From positions 1,860,001 to 1,924,000 of the forward strand of contig NZ_CP109130.1 of assembly GCF_035917975.1 (NCBI RefSeq): a stretch of DNA of 64,000 nucleotides, in the 5' to 3' direction. This stretch comes from Streptosporangium sp. NBC_01756. GTDB lineage: Bacteria > Actinomycetota > Actinomycetes > Streptosporangiales > Streptosporangiaceae. Position 1 is the first letter of the stretch. Every line of letters starts with the position of its first letter. The position numbers were made by a program, and so were the translations under genes. A model generated the notes under the pieces. It did not search any database. It had not been told where the DNA came from and saw only the letters and a program-made list of their open reading frames with translations. Of the stretch, positions 46,494 through 55,749 are shown in pieces.

Positions 46494-47915
46494 ACGGCAG
46501 GTCGCGCCGGAGCAGACCGCCAGGGCGTCGAGCTGCTGCTCGAACTGGGCGATCACGGCGGGCGCGACCGTGGCCGCGAGGTTGTACAGCTGGTACGGGT
46601 CCCTGGCGAGGTCGTAGAGCTGGTACTCACCGGTCGAGTAGCGGACGAAGGTGTGCTGGGAGGTGCGCATGCCCTGGTAGGCGGGGACCGGCGTCTGCCG
46701 GCCCGACTCCTCGCTGGTCGGCCGGTAGAACTCCAGCAGGACGTTCTGCCGCCAGGGGGAGGGCGGCCGGCCACGCAGGAGCGGGAGCAGGGACCGGCCC
46801 TCGGTGAAGTCGGGCAGCCGGACCCCGGCGAGCTGGGCGAAGGTCGGGGAGAGATCGACGTTGGCGCCCATCTCGCTGACGACGCCGAGCGGCTTGATCC
46901 CCGGCCCGCGGACCACGAGGGGCACTTTGATCGACTCGTCGAACGGGGTCGTCTTGCCCTGGGCGAGGCGGTGCTGACCCAGATGGAACCCGTTATCGGA
47001 GCTGAAGAATATGTAGGTGTTCTCCAGTTTCCCCGTCACCCGCAGCGTCTCCATCAGGGCGCCGACCATGTCGTCCACGCCGAGCATGGCCCGGAGCCGG
47101 CGACGGTAGCGCTCGTCGATCTTCTGGACCGTCCGGGGGGTGAACCTCGGGCGCGAGCTCAGCCAGCGGGGCTCGCCGCTCACGTCCGGCTGGTCGAAGG
47201 ACGGGGGCCGGGGGGCGAACTCGTCGGCGAAGGCCCCGGCGTGCCGGGGCGCGTAGTTGGCCGGGTTGTGCGGGGCGATCGGGGCGAGATACAGGAAGAA
47301 CGGCTCGGTGCTCGCCTGGGAGACGAACGCGCCGGCCTTCTGGCTGAGCACGTCCTCCAGATAGTCCTCCGGCTCGTAGCCGTGGGCGCTCAGCAGTCCG
47401 TTCTCATTGAGCGTGTAGCCGTACTCGTTGTAGAGCTGGCGGACCGGAACGTCCCATTCGTCCCAGCCCGGCGGCACATATGTGGCGCCGGCGGCCCCTC
47501 CGGGGTAGTGATTCAGGTATTTGCCCATCAATCCGGTGCGATAGCCGGCCGACTTCATCCATGTACCGAGGGTAGAACGTTCCAAATCGGAATTATGGAA
47601 CTTTGTGAACCCGCCCTCGGGTGCCGTGTTGGTCAGTACGCCATGGCTGTGTACGTATTGGGAACGCAGGATCGACGAACGCGAGGGGCAGCACCAGGAG
47701 TTCGACACGAAGAACTGCTCGAAGCTGGTGCCTTGCAGGGCTATTTGGTTCCATATATTTGGAAATTTACTTAAATCGCCGGCCTCCAGATCGTCGACGA
47801 GGATGAACACGATGTTCGGGCGTTCGACGTCCTGCGCAACGGCGGGAGCCACCCCCGAAGCCGCGAAAACAGCCAGCAACAGCAGACACAGGGATTTGCG
47901 GACAGCATTGAGCAC
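46335..47915 (-). CDS. Secreted sulfatase (arylsulfatase type)
   Basis: 526 residues from a GTG at 47915. A signal peptide (KSLCLLLLAVFAASGVAPAVAQ) leads into IVFILVDDLEAGDL with metal ligands. CCPSRSSILRSQ holds the C-x-P-S-R site whose first Cys becomes formylglycine. GKYLNHYPG and SSDNGFHLGQHRLAQGKTTPFDE are further family motifs. It cleaves a sulfate ester outside the cell. The last 50 residues are Pro/Phe-rich (VFGSSVFGPPVFG) and lie beyond the domain, antisense to the lut regulator tail. No dedicated sulfatase-modifying gene is near. Confidence 0.92.
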   Translation of the reverse strand: MLNAVRKSLCLLLLAVFAASGVAPAVAQDVERPNIVFILVDDLEAGDLSKFPNIWNQIALQGTSFEQFFVSNSWCCPSRSSILRSQYVHSHGVLTNTAPEGGFTKFHNSDLERSTLGTWMKSAGYRTGLMGKYLNHYPGGAAGATYVPPGWDEWDVPVRQLYNEYGYTLNENGLLSAHGYEPEDYLEDVLSQKAGAFVSQASTEPFFLYLAPIAPHNPANYAPRHAGAFADEFAPRPPSFDQPDVSGEPRWLSSRPRFTPRTVQKIDERYRRRLRAMLGVDDMVGALMETLRVTGKLENTYIFFSSDNGFHLGQHRLAQGKTTPFDESIKVPLVVRGPGIKPLGVVSEMGANVDLSPTFAQLAGVRLPDFTEGRSLLPLLRGRPPSPWRQNVLLEFYRPTSEESGRQTPVPAYQGMRTSQHTFVRYSTGEYQLYDLARDPYQLYNLAATVAPAVIAQFEQQLDALAVCSGATCRSADSVRPPPFVAPPPFLVPPAAPFFGPESVFGSSVFGPPVFGLRNPRGSRGG

Positions 47916-48018
47916 AAAGGCTCGTTTCCCAGAAGGCCGAATATCGACACCTCCCTCTCGACCGGCCAAGGTAGAACGTGTTCTAATCAAGGTGCGTTCA
48001 TCCGTCTGGAGGCCCCCT

Positions 48019-49038
48019 GTGAGCACTGACCTGAAGCTCGGCCTGAACCTCGGTTACTGGCAGCGGAACGCCGACGACGCCACCGAGACCGTCCAGGCCG
48101 CGGAACGGCTGGGCTACGACTCCGTCTGGACCGCGGAGGCCTACGGCAGCGACGCCTTCACCCCACTGACCTGGTACGGCGCGCGCACCTCCCGCATCAA
48201 ACTGGGCACCTCCGTGGCGCAGATCTCGGCCAGGACGCCGGCCGCGACCGCGATGACCGCAATGACCCTCGACCATCTGACCGGCGGGCGGCTGCTCCTG
48301 GGCATCGGCGCCTCCGGACCGCAGGTGGTCGAGGGCTGGTACGGCATGCCGTTCCCCGGCCCGCTCGCCCGGACCCGCGAGTACGTCGAGATCATGCGCA
48401 AGGTCTGGCGCCGTGAGGAGCCGGTGACCAGCGACGGCGAGCACTATCCACTCCCCTACCCGGGCGGCGCGCACCTCGGCAAGCCGTTGAAGCTGATCAC
48501 CCACCCGCTGCGCGCGGAGATCCCGCTCTACCTCGGCGCCGAAGGCCCCCGGAACGTGGCGCTCGCCGGCGAGATCGCCGACGGCTGGTTGCCGCTCTTC
48601 GCGCTCCCGGAGAAGGTCGAGCAGATGTACGGCCCGTCGCTGGCCGGCGCCAGGCCCGGCTTCGACATCGCCGCCATGGTCATGGTGATGATCACCGATG
48701 ACGTCCGGGGCGCGCTGGACGGGGTGAAGATGATGCTGACGCTCTACATCGGCGGCATGGGCGCCAAGAGCCGCAACTTCCACGCCGACATCATCGGCAG
48801 GATGGGCTACGCCGAGGCGGCCCAGGAGATCCAGGCGCTCTATCTGGCCGGGCGCAGGGACGAGGCGTTCAACGCGATCCCGGACGAGCTGGCCGACGGC
48901 ATCTCGCTGGTGGGTCCGGTGGACCGGATCCGCGAGCGTCTGGAGCCGTGGCGCAAGAGCCCGGTCACCAGCCTGCTGGTGATGGGGCCGCGCGACGAGG
49001 CCTCCCTGCGGACGGTCCGCGACCTCGTCCTGGGCTGA
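48019..49038 (+). CDS. LLM class F420-dependent oxidoreductase
   Basis: 339 residues, a luciferase-like TIM barrel. LNLGYWQRNADDATETVQAAERLGYDSVWTAEAYGSDAFTPL, then TSVAQISARTPAATAMTAMTLDHLTGGRLLLGIGASGPQVVEGWYG are signatures of the F420-type branch. The enzyme likely transfers hydride between F420H2 and an unknown substrate. Start is GTG at 48019 behind GGAGGCCCCCT; the longer frame from 47605 runs antisense to the sulfatase. The divergent sulfatase gene shares the 103-bp promoter region. Confidence 0.93.
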   Translation: MSTDLKLGLNLGYWQRNADDATETVQAAERLGYDSVWTAEAYGSDAFTPLTWYGARTSRIKLGTSVAQISARTPAATAMTAMTLDHLTGGRLLLGIGASGPQVVEGWYGMPFPGPLARTREYVEIMRKVWRREEPVTSDGEHYPLPYPGGAHLGKPLKLITHPLRAEIPLYLGAEGPRNVALAGEIADGWLPLFALPEKVEQMYGPSLAGARPGFDIAAMVMVMITDDVRGALDGVKMMLTLYIGGMGAKSRNFHADIIGRMGYAEAAQEIQALYLAGRRDEAFNAIPDELADGISLVGPVDRIRERLEPWRKSPVTSLLVMGPRDEASLRTVRDLVLG

Positions 49039-49110
49039 CCCGGAGCGGCTCCCGCCCCGGTGCGGCCCCGCCGCCGCTGCCGGCCCCGGTGCGAGCCGTC
49101 GGCGGGCAGG

Positions 49111-49755
49111 TCACCGAGGGGGCCCGGCCCCGTCGTGGACGGTTTCCCGGCGGAGCACCACCAGACCGCTGAGCAGAGCGGTCAGCCCCAGCTCGAAGGT
49201 CTCCTTGGCCCGGTCGGGGCGGTCCCCCTTGAGCGCCGCGGCCAGTCGGGGCACGGAGTTGCTCTGCTCGGCCGGATCGATCATGATGCTGGGCGCGACC
49301 AGGTCGAGGGCGGAACCGATCGCGAACGACTCGATCACCGTGAACACGGAGACCACCTGGTCCCTCGGCCAGCCCGCGTCTTCCAGCAGGATCACCACCC
49401 GTTCGTACATCTCCAGCGACAAGGGTGTCCGGATCGTCGTCGTGGCCAGCAGCTTGGCCGTGTTGGGGTGCCGGGCCAGGGCGGCCATGTAGGACCGGGC
49501 CCAGGTGGCGAGCGACTCCTGCCACGGGCCACCGCCGAGGACCGCGATGTCCATCTCGGAGACGACCAGCCACCGGATGCCTTCGACGATCTCGTCGCGC
49601 CCCGTCACGTGGTTGTAGAGGGAGGCGGCCTGGACACCCAGCCGCCCGGCCAGCCTCGCCATGCTCAGCGCGTCGGCGCCTTTCTCATCCACCAGGGCCA
49701 ACGCCTCGGCGAAGATGCGCTCCCGGCTCAGGAGGGACCGGCGAGGCCTGCCCAC
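49111..49755 (-). CDS. TetR family regulator of the permease-amidohydrolase operon
   Basis: 214 residues. The HTH is near 10-55: SRERIFAEALALVDEKGADALSMARLAGRLGVQAASLYNHV. A TetR_C-like ligand domain follows. The GTG start at 49755 is divergent from the permease gene, and the perfect palindrome at 49830-49848 lies between them, so it probably represses that operon until its substrate appears. Confidence 0.92.
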   Translation of the reverse strand: MGRPRRSLLSRERIFAEALALVDEKGADALSMARLAGRLGVQAASLYNHVTGRDEIVEGIRWLVVSEMDIAVLGGGPWQESLATWARSYMAALARHPNTAKLLATTTIRTPLSLEMYERVVILLEDAGWPRDQVVSVFTVIESFAIGSALDLVAPSIMIDPAEQSNSVPRLAAALKGDRPDRAKETFELGLTALLSGLVVLRRETVHDGAGPPR

Positions 49756-49829
49756 TCAAACCCCCTACCTCCAGATTTTACCCTTATGGGATTTTTCCGG
49801 TCCGAACTCGGCACTACGTTCATGAGAAC

Positions 49830-49848
49830 AAACTAACGCAATTAGTTT
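49830..49848 (+). promoter_or_regulatory. TetR operator before the permease gene
   Basis: AAACTAA-CGCAA-TTAGTTT, a perfect inverted repeat with 7-bp arms, AT-rich in a GC-rich genome, 10 bases before the ATG and overlapping the ribosome site region. Such placement suits repression by the adjacent TetR protein. Confidence 0.85.
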
Positions 49849-49858
49849 AGGAGTGTCC

Positions 49859-51292
49859 ATGGGTGAGAGCCGGAGCTTGGCCCGCAACGCGATCGGCACC
49901 GCCGACCTGACCTTCCTCGTCGTGGCGGCCGCGGCGCCTCTCACCGTGATGGCCGGAGTCGCCCCGCTGGCGATCAGCATCGGCGGGATCGCCGCCCCAC
50001 TCGGCTATCTGCTGTCAGGCGTGGTCGTGGGGCTGTTCGCCGCCGGATTCACCGCGATGAGCGGGCACGTGCGCAACGCCGGCGCCTTCTACGCCTACGT
50101 CGGCCGGGGCCTCGGCCGGCCGGCCGGACTCGGCGCGGCCTATGTGGCCGTCATCTCCTACAACCTCATCGGCATCGGCCTGACGGCCGTCTTCGGCGTC
50201 TTCGCCGCCTCCACGGCAGCCGACGTCTTCCATCTCAGCGTGCCGTGGCAGGTCTGGACGCTGCTCTGCGTGGCCGTCGTCGGTGTGCTCGGCTACCTGA
50301 AGATCGCCTTGAGCGCCAAGGTGCTCGGCATCGCCCTGGCCCTGGAAGTGCTGATCCTGCTCGTCTTCGAGGCGGCGGTCCTGGCCGACGGGGCCCCGTT
50401 GTCCGGACAGTCGTTCAACCCGGCGGGACTCCTCTCCGGCGGTGCGGGCGGCATGTTCGTCCTGTCCATCGGAGCCTTCATCGGGTTCGAGGCCACGGCC
50501 ATCTACGCCGAAGAGGCCCGCGACCCGCGGCGCACCGTACCCCGTGCCACCTACGCCGCCGTCGCCTTCCTCGCGATCTTCTACACCTTCACCGTCTGGA
50601 TGATCATCAATGCCGTCGGCGCCGGCAGAGCCGTCTCGGTCGCGAGCGGCGCCGGCGGCGCGGACATGGTGTTCGCCTCCACCGCGGACTTCGCGGGCAG
50701 ATGGGCGGCCGACGTCATGCACCTGCTGATCGTGACCAGCTGTTTCGCCGCCGCCCTGGCCTTCCACAACGCCTCGGCACGCTACTTCTACGTCCTCGGC
50801 CGCGAAGGCGTCCTGCCGCGCCCGCTCGCCAGGATCTCCCCCAGGCAGGGCTCGCCCGCCGCGGCGGTGGCTCTGCAGTGCGCCCTCACTCTGATCGTCA
50901 TCATGACCGGGATCATCATCGGATCCGACCCCTACACCGTGATCTTCCTATGGACCAACGGCACCGGGATCGTCGGTGTCATGGCGTTGCAGGCACTGAC
51001 GGCACTGTCCGTCGTGGCCTTCTTCCACGGCGACCGCAGGGGGTACGGCGCCGCACGGGTGGTGGTGATGCCCGCCGCCGCATTCCTTCTCCTCACCGCG
51101 ATCATCTGCCTCGTCCTGGCCGACTTCACCCTGCTGACCAACGCCGCAACGGCCGTCAACGTGCTGCTCGTCGCGCCCATCCCGCTGGTGTTCGGCATCG
51201 GCGTGGTGCTCGCCACGTGGATCCGCCGCCGCGACCCCGCCCGCTACGCCGTACTCACCGGCACCGACCTGGAAGAGCCCGTTCATGTCTGA
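49859..51292 (+). CDS. Amino acid/polyamine permease (APC superfamily)
   Basis: 477 residues with about 12 to 14 membrane helices. The first helix begins TADLTFLVVAAAAPLTVMAGVAPLAIS, and GAFIGFEATAIYAEEARDPRRTVPRATY is the helix 6-7 consensus of APC transporters. The ATG at 49859 follows AGGAGTGTCC; a GTG at 49853 is less likely. It overlaps the amidohydrolase by 8 bases, which means coupled translation. It probably imports the compound the next enzyme hydrolyses. Confidence 0.93.
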   Translation: MGESRSLARNAIGTADLTFLVVAAAAPLTVMAGVAPLAISIGGIAAPLGYLLSGVVVGLFAAGFTAMSGHVRNAGAFYAYVGRGLGRPAGLGAAYVAVISYNLIGIGLTAVFGVFAASTAADVFHLSVPWQVWTLLCVAVVGVLGYLKIALSAKVLGIALALEVLILLVFEAAVLADGAPLSGQSFNPAGLLSGGAGGMFVLSIGAFIGFEATAIYAEEARDPRRTVPRATYAAVAFLAIFYTFTVWMIINAVGAGRAVSVASGAGGADMVFASTADFAGRWAADVMHLLIVTSCFAAALAFHNASARYFYVLGREGVLPRPLARISPRQGSPAAAVALQCALTLIVIMTGIIIGSDPYTVIFLWTNGTGIVGVMALQALTALSVVAFFHGDRRGYGAARVVVMPAAAFLLLTAIICLVLADFTLLTNAATAVNVLLVAPIPLVFGIGVVLATWIRRRDPARYAVLTGTDLEEPVHV

Positions 51293-52868
51293 CCTGCTGT
51301 TCACCAATGGCACGAGCTGGACCGGGACCGTGACCACCGACGCGCTGGCCGTCTCCGGCGGCCGTGTCACAGCCCTGGGGAAGCAGGCGCTACGGCGAGG
51401 TGGCCGCCTCGTCGATCTCGACGGCGGTTTCCTCATGGCGGCCTTCGGCGACGGCCACGCCCACCCGTTGTTCGGCGGTCTGGAAGCGCAGGGTCCGCGG
51501 ATCAAAGAGCTGGGATCGGTCGCCGAAATCATCACCGAGGTGGGCCGCTATGCGGCCGCCAACCCGTCACCCGACTGGATCGTCGGCGGCAGCTACGACC
51601 CCACCATCGTGCCGGACGGCGAGTTCGACGCCCGCTGGCTCGACGAGGCGGTGCGCGACCGGCCCGTGGTGCTGCGCGCGTACGACTACCACACCGTCTG
51701 GTGCAACACCGCCGCCCTCGTGCGCGCCGGAATCGGTCCCGGCACGCCTGATCCCCGACTCGGCCGGATCGTACGGCGCGCAGACGGCAGCCCGCTCGGC
51801 ACCCTACGCGAGTGGCACGCATGCGACCTCGTACTCGGGCTGACACCGCCCAAGCCGCTGGACGAACTGGTCGAAGGTCTGGCCGAAGCGGGAAGAGCCA
51901 TGTCCGCCGCCGGAATCACCTGGGTACAGGACGCCTGGGTCGAGCCGGACACGGTGGAGGCTTACCTGGAGGCGGCCGCGCGCGGAGTGCTGTCCTTCCG
52001 CGCCAATCTCGGCCTCCGCGCCGACCCGGACACCTGGCGCGAGCAGCGGGCGATCTTCGCCGCGCAACGGGACCGGGTCCGTGAGGCCCGGCCGGAGCTC
52101 ATCACCGCGAACACGGTGAAGTTCTTCGCCGACGGGGTGATCGAGGGCGGCACCGCGGCGATGCTGGCCCCCTACGACGACGCGCCCGGCTGCTGCGGCC
52201 TACCGGTCTGGGAACCCGCCGCACTCGCCGAGGCCGTCACCGCTTTCGACGCGGACGGCTTCCAGGCGCACATCCACGCCATCGGGGACGGCGGCGTCCG
52301 GACCGCCCTCGACGCGATCGCACGCGCCACTCAGCAGAACCCGCCATGGGATCGGCGGCCTGTCATCACGCACGCCCAGCTCGTGGATCCAAGCGATCTG
52401 ACACGTTTCGCGCAGCTCAAGGTTATTGCGAATTTTGAGCCATTCTGGGCGCAGCCCGACGCGCTGCAGACCGAGCTGACCGTGCCACGGCTCGGACCGG
52501 AGCGGGCGGCCCGGCAGTACCCGATGCGCACGTTGCTGGAGCTCGGCACCGTGCTGTCGTTCGGCAGCGACTGGCCGGTCAGCCCGTATGAACCGCTGCT
52601 CGGTGTCCAGATCGCGACGACCAGGCAGACGGTCGACGGTTCACCTCCGTGGGCGCCCGGCGAGCGGCTGGCGGTCGAAGACGCGTTGCGCGCCTACACC
52701 TCGGGAGTCGCCCGGCAGGCCTTCGCCGACGATCGGCGGGGCGTGCTGGCGATGGGCACGGACGCCGACCTGGTCTGGCTCGGCTCCGACCCGCGGCTGG
52801 TCGATCCATTGAAAATACGTCACATCCCCGTCCTCGGGACGTGGATGGCCGGCGAGCGCATTCACTGA
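51285..52868 (+). CDS. Amidohydrolase, YtcJ-like
   Basis: 527 residues. GDGHAHPLFGG gives the HxH metal site, NTVKFFADGVIEGGTA the carboxylated-Lys strand, HIHAIGDGGVRTALD the middle His, and FGSDWPVSPYEPL the final Asp. These are the marks of the YtcJ branch of metal-dependent amidohydrolases, whose substrates are largely unknown. The gene overlaps the permease and is followed at 34 bases by the SIS gene. Confidence 0.93.
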   Translation: MSDLLFTNGTSWTGTVTTDALAVSGGRVTALGKQALRRGGRLVDLDGGFLMAAFGDGHAHPLFGGLEAQGPRIKELGSVAEIITEVGRYAAANPSPDWIVGGSYDPTIVPDGEFDARWLDEAVRDRPVVLRAYDYHTVWCNTAALVRAGIGPGTPDPRLGRIVRRADGSPLGTLREWHACDLVLGLTPPKPLDELVEGLAEAGRAMSAAGITWVQDAWVEPDTVEAYLEAAARGVLSFRANLGLRADPDTWREQRAIFAAQRDRVREARPELITANTVKFFADGVIEGGTAAMLAPYDDAPGCCGLPVWEPAALAEAVTAFDADGFQAHIHAIGDGGVRTALDAIARATQQNPPWDRRPVITHAQLVDPSDLTRFAQLKVIANFEPFWAQPDALQTELTVPRLGPERAARQYPMRTLLELGTVLSFGSDWPVSPYEPLLGVQIATTRQTVDGSPPWAPGERLAVEDALRAYTSGVARQAFADDRRGVLAMGTDADLVWLGSDPRLVDPLKIRHIPVLGTWMAGERIH

Positions 52869-52902
52869 CACACCTCTCCGCACTATCGATGAAAGGTCGA
52901 TC

Positions 52903-53688
52903 ATGGACTGGATTCAGCAAGCGATCTGGCTGCTCGAGGAGATCGAACGCACGCAGTCGGCGGCCGTCGCCGCGGCGGCCCGACTGTGTGCCGAGACGGT
53001 CGCGCGCGGCGGTTCGGTGCACGTCTTCGCCGCCGGGCACCCGCACGGACGGTTCGAGGAGATGTTCCCCGACCGCGACGAGCCCCCGGCCGCCCGGCCG
53101 GTGGCCACGCCGCCGGGGGTCTCCTGCTCCCGGGCGATGAACACCGCCACCCATCGCACGGTTATGTCCGCGGGGCCGTCCGGGGAATCGGCTGCGGAGA
53201 TCTGGGCCGGTCTCAGGCCGCGCGACACCGACACGATCATGGTGTGCGGCGCCGGCGAATCCACCCTGCCGGCCGAGTTGGCGGCGCTCGCGCGCGAGCG
53301 GGGCCTTCCGGTGATCGCCGTGATCGGCCTGGCCGGAGTCGGGACCGGCCGGAGCCGGGATGCTTCCGGTGTCCGGCTGCGCGACCACGCGGACATCGTG
53401 ATCGACCTCTGCGTTCCGGAGCCCGACGCACTGTGTGTGGTGGACGGTGTCGACGCCCCCGTCGGGCCCGGGTCCACGCTGGCGGGCATCGCCGTCGTCA
53501 GCGAGATCAAGGTCGAGGCCACTGCGCTTCTCGCGGCCACCGGTGCGCTTCCACCCGGGACGAACGACGCGGAATGCCCGCAGGAACCGCCCTGCCCGCC
53601 CGCCGGGAGCACGGCCTGTCATGCCCCGCAGCCACTGCGGAAGACCGGCGGCCGGCACTCGCTCGGTGCGTTCTTCTCACGCCGTTGA
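52903..53688 (+). CDS. SIS domain protein
   Basis: 261 residues. Residues 1-235 match the SIS-type sugar-phosphate isomerase fold of the PRK02947/DUF2529-like kind: helices with IERTQSAAVAAAARLCAETVARGGSVHVFAAGHPHGRFEEMF, then LRPRDTDTIMVCGAGESTLPAELAALARERGLPVIAVIG. The tail is rich in Pro and Cys. Role in an amino-compound operon is unclear; perhaps it handles a sugar-amine part or a regulatory phosphosugar. It ends the operon. Confidence 0.87.
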   Translation: MDWIQQAIWLLEEIERTQSAAVAAAARLCAETVARGGSVHVFAAGHPHGRFEEMFPDRDEPPAARPVATPPGVSCSRAMNTATHRTVMSAGPSGESAAEIWAGLRPRDTDTIMVCGAGESTLPAELAALARERGLPVIAVIGLAGVGTGRSRDASGVRLRDHADIVIDLCVPEPDALCVVDGVDAPVGPGSTLAGIAVVSEIKVEATALLAATGALPPGTNDAECPQEPPCPPAGSTACHAPQPLRKTGGRHSLGAFFSRR

Positions 53689-53778
53689 GCGGACGGACCA
53701 CAACCGTGCCGTCCTCTTCGTCGTCCTGCGGCCCGGCCGGTGCGGAGCCGAGGTCCCCCGCGGCCTGGCGGGGCATCG

Positions 53779-55749
53779 CTAGTCCGGGCGGGGGGCGGGG
53801 TCGGTCGTGACGGAACGCAGCAGCGGGGCGCTCGCCGCACCGGCCCCGATCACCCCGGCGAAACCGAGCACCACGCAGCCGAGCAGCGTGATCACGCCGG
53901 TGAGGTTCATCACGGAGTACGCGAACGGCAGCGCGCAGAACACCCCGATCGCGATGGCACCGCCGCCCATGACCGTCAGCGGGATCAGCGTCTCGGCGCG
54001 CCGGGCCCTGTTCAGCACCTCCAGCGGGGTCCCCGCCAGGCGGAGCAGGGCGTAGGTCTGCCTGCGGTCCAGGATCGAGGAGGCCGCGGTGATCCCGGCG
54101 CTGGCGATGGCGACCAGGAACGAGACCGCGAGCACGGTGACCGTCCCGGTGCCGATGTCGCCGAGGAGCCGGTTCGACCGCTCCTCGTCCGCGGCCGAGG
54201 TGGCGGCGTGCCCCGGCACGAGGCCGTCGAGCGCGGTGCGGGCCCGGTCGACCGTCTCCGTGTCGCGCTCCTGGAGTGAGGCGGTGAGCACCCTGGTCCT
54301 CCCGTCGCCGCGGACGTCGACGCCGGCGAGGATCCCCGCCGAGGACAGGCGCTCACGGGCCTCGGTGGTCGCCGCGGCCACCTGGGACGAGGGGACGGAC
54401 AGGTGCAGGTCGGTGGCGTTCGCGGCGCCGAACAGACCGCTGTCCGGGCTGAGGAAACCGATGAACCCGGCCACGAACCCGGTCATGGCGACGCCGCTCA
54501 CGGTCCGCCAGGCGGCCCTCGGGTCGTCCATCAGGCGCCGCCCGGCCAGCAGGCGGGCCGGGCGGCGGGCCGTACGCGCGGTGATCCGGCCGATCAGGGC
54601 GACCACCCACGGGCCCACCAGGTTGACGGCCAGGAAGGCGAGGCCCAGGACGACGGCGATCATCCCGGCTCCGGCGCCCACGCCGAGCGAGGGCACCACG
54701 GCGAGGATCGCCAGCAGCGCGACGACCCTGACGAAGCGCATCGCCGGAGGCGTCTCCCGTCTGGCGACGCCGAGCGGGCTGACCACGACCCGGCGCAGGC
54801 CGATCACCGCCGACAGGCCGACGAGCAGCGGCACGGCCACCAGGGCGGCGAGCACGGGGAGCACCCCGGGCCACGCGTCGGAGACGAACCAGGTGCCACC
54901 GGCGATCTCGATCCCGGTGATCAGTGGGATCGACAGGCCGTAGAGCACGGTGCCGAGCACCGCGCCGCCGAACGCGGTGATCACCGCCTCCGTGACGGTC
55001 ATCGTGACCACCTGGCCGGGGGTCGCGCCCACCAGCCGGAGCGCGGCCAGGCGCTGGTCCCGGCGGGCCACGGTGAGCCTGGCCGCCGCGCCGCCGAACA
55101 CCAGCAGCGGCACGACCATGAGAACACTCGCGACCAGCCCCAGCGCCTGGTACGCCGCCGCCGTGCCCGTCGGCTCCCCGGTGAAATCGGAGATCTTCGT
55201 CGGTGGGACGGCGGCACCGGCGGGCGCGGTGGTACCGGCGATTCTGCCGTCCGACCCGGTCATCGGCCGGGAGTCCGGCCGCTGCCCGCGGACCGCGACC
55301 AGCTCGCCGGGGTGGACCAGCGCCTCGTCGCCGACCGTCCCGCCGATCTTCGCGGGGAACCGGGCGGCGAGCTGGTCGGCCGGGAGCCTTCCGGCGAGCT
55401 CGGCCAGCCCGGGAGAGAACCAGACCTCACCCGGGGCGGGGAAGCGGGCCAGTCCCGGGGGCGGGGGCGCCCCCGGCTCCAGCGCCGCCAGGTCCACCAC
55501 CGTGATCGTCTGGTCGCGTACGTAGTCCGTGTGCACGGCTTCGATCGCCACGGCCTTACCGGTGGCCCCGACCGGGTTGCGCCACGCCTCCCGGTCGGCC
55601 CGGCCCTGGAAGGCGAAGTTGGCCGTCACGGCGAAGAGCAGCAAGGCGGTGGAGACCGCCACCGCGATCACGGTCAGCGCCGCCCCCAGCAGGCCACGGC
55701 GGCCCCCGCCGCGCAGCAGCCGCCAGGTCAGACCCATCAGCCCGCTCAT
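53779..55749 (-). CDS. FtsX-like ABC transporter permease
   Basis: 656 residues with two FtsX domains, one near VLMVVPLLVFGGAAARLTVARRDQRLAALRLVGATPGQVVTM and one near the C-terminus (ASSILDRRQTYALLRLAGTPLEVL). An initial membrane helix and a long outer loop (about 45-180) come first. This build is that of the MacB/LolCDE-like exporters in Gram-positive cells. Its ATG overlaps the ATPase stop in ATGA. Confidence 0.9.
   Translation of the reverse strand: MSGLMGLTWRLLRGGGRRGLLGAALTVIAVAVSTALLLFAVTANFAFQGRADREAWRNPVGATGKAVAIEAVHTDYVRDQTITVVDLAALEPGAPPPPGLARFPAPGEVWFSPGLAELAGRLPADQLAARFPAKIGGTVGDEALVHPGELVAVRGQRPDSRPMTGSDGRIAGTTAPAGAAVPPTKISDFTGEPTGTAAAYQALGLVASVLMVVPLLVFGGAAARLTVARRDQRLAALRLVGATPGQVVTMTVTEAVITAFGGAVLGTVLYGLSIPLITGIEIAGGTWFVSDAWPGVLPVLAALVAVPLLVGLSAVIGLRRVVVSPLGVARRETPPAMRFVRVVALLAILAVVPSLGVGAGAGMIAVVLGLAFLAVNLVGPWVVALIGRITARTARRPARLLAGRRLMDDPRAAWRTVSGVAMTGFVAGFIGFLSPDSGLFGAANATDLHLSVPSSQVAAATTEARERLSSAGILAGVDVRGDGRTRVLTASLQERDTETVDRARTALDGLVPGHAATSAADEERSNRLLGDIGTGTVTVLAVSFLVAIASAGITAASSILDRRQTYALLRLAGTPLEVLNRARRAETLIPLTVMGGGAIAIGVFCALPFAYSVMNLTGVITLLGCVVLGFAGVIGAGAASAPLLRSVTTDPAPRPD

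Noticed and set aside
47605-48018. N-terminal extension of the LLM oxidoreductase
   Set aside because: It runs antisense to the sulfatase, and the barrel begins only after the GTG at 48019.
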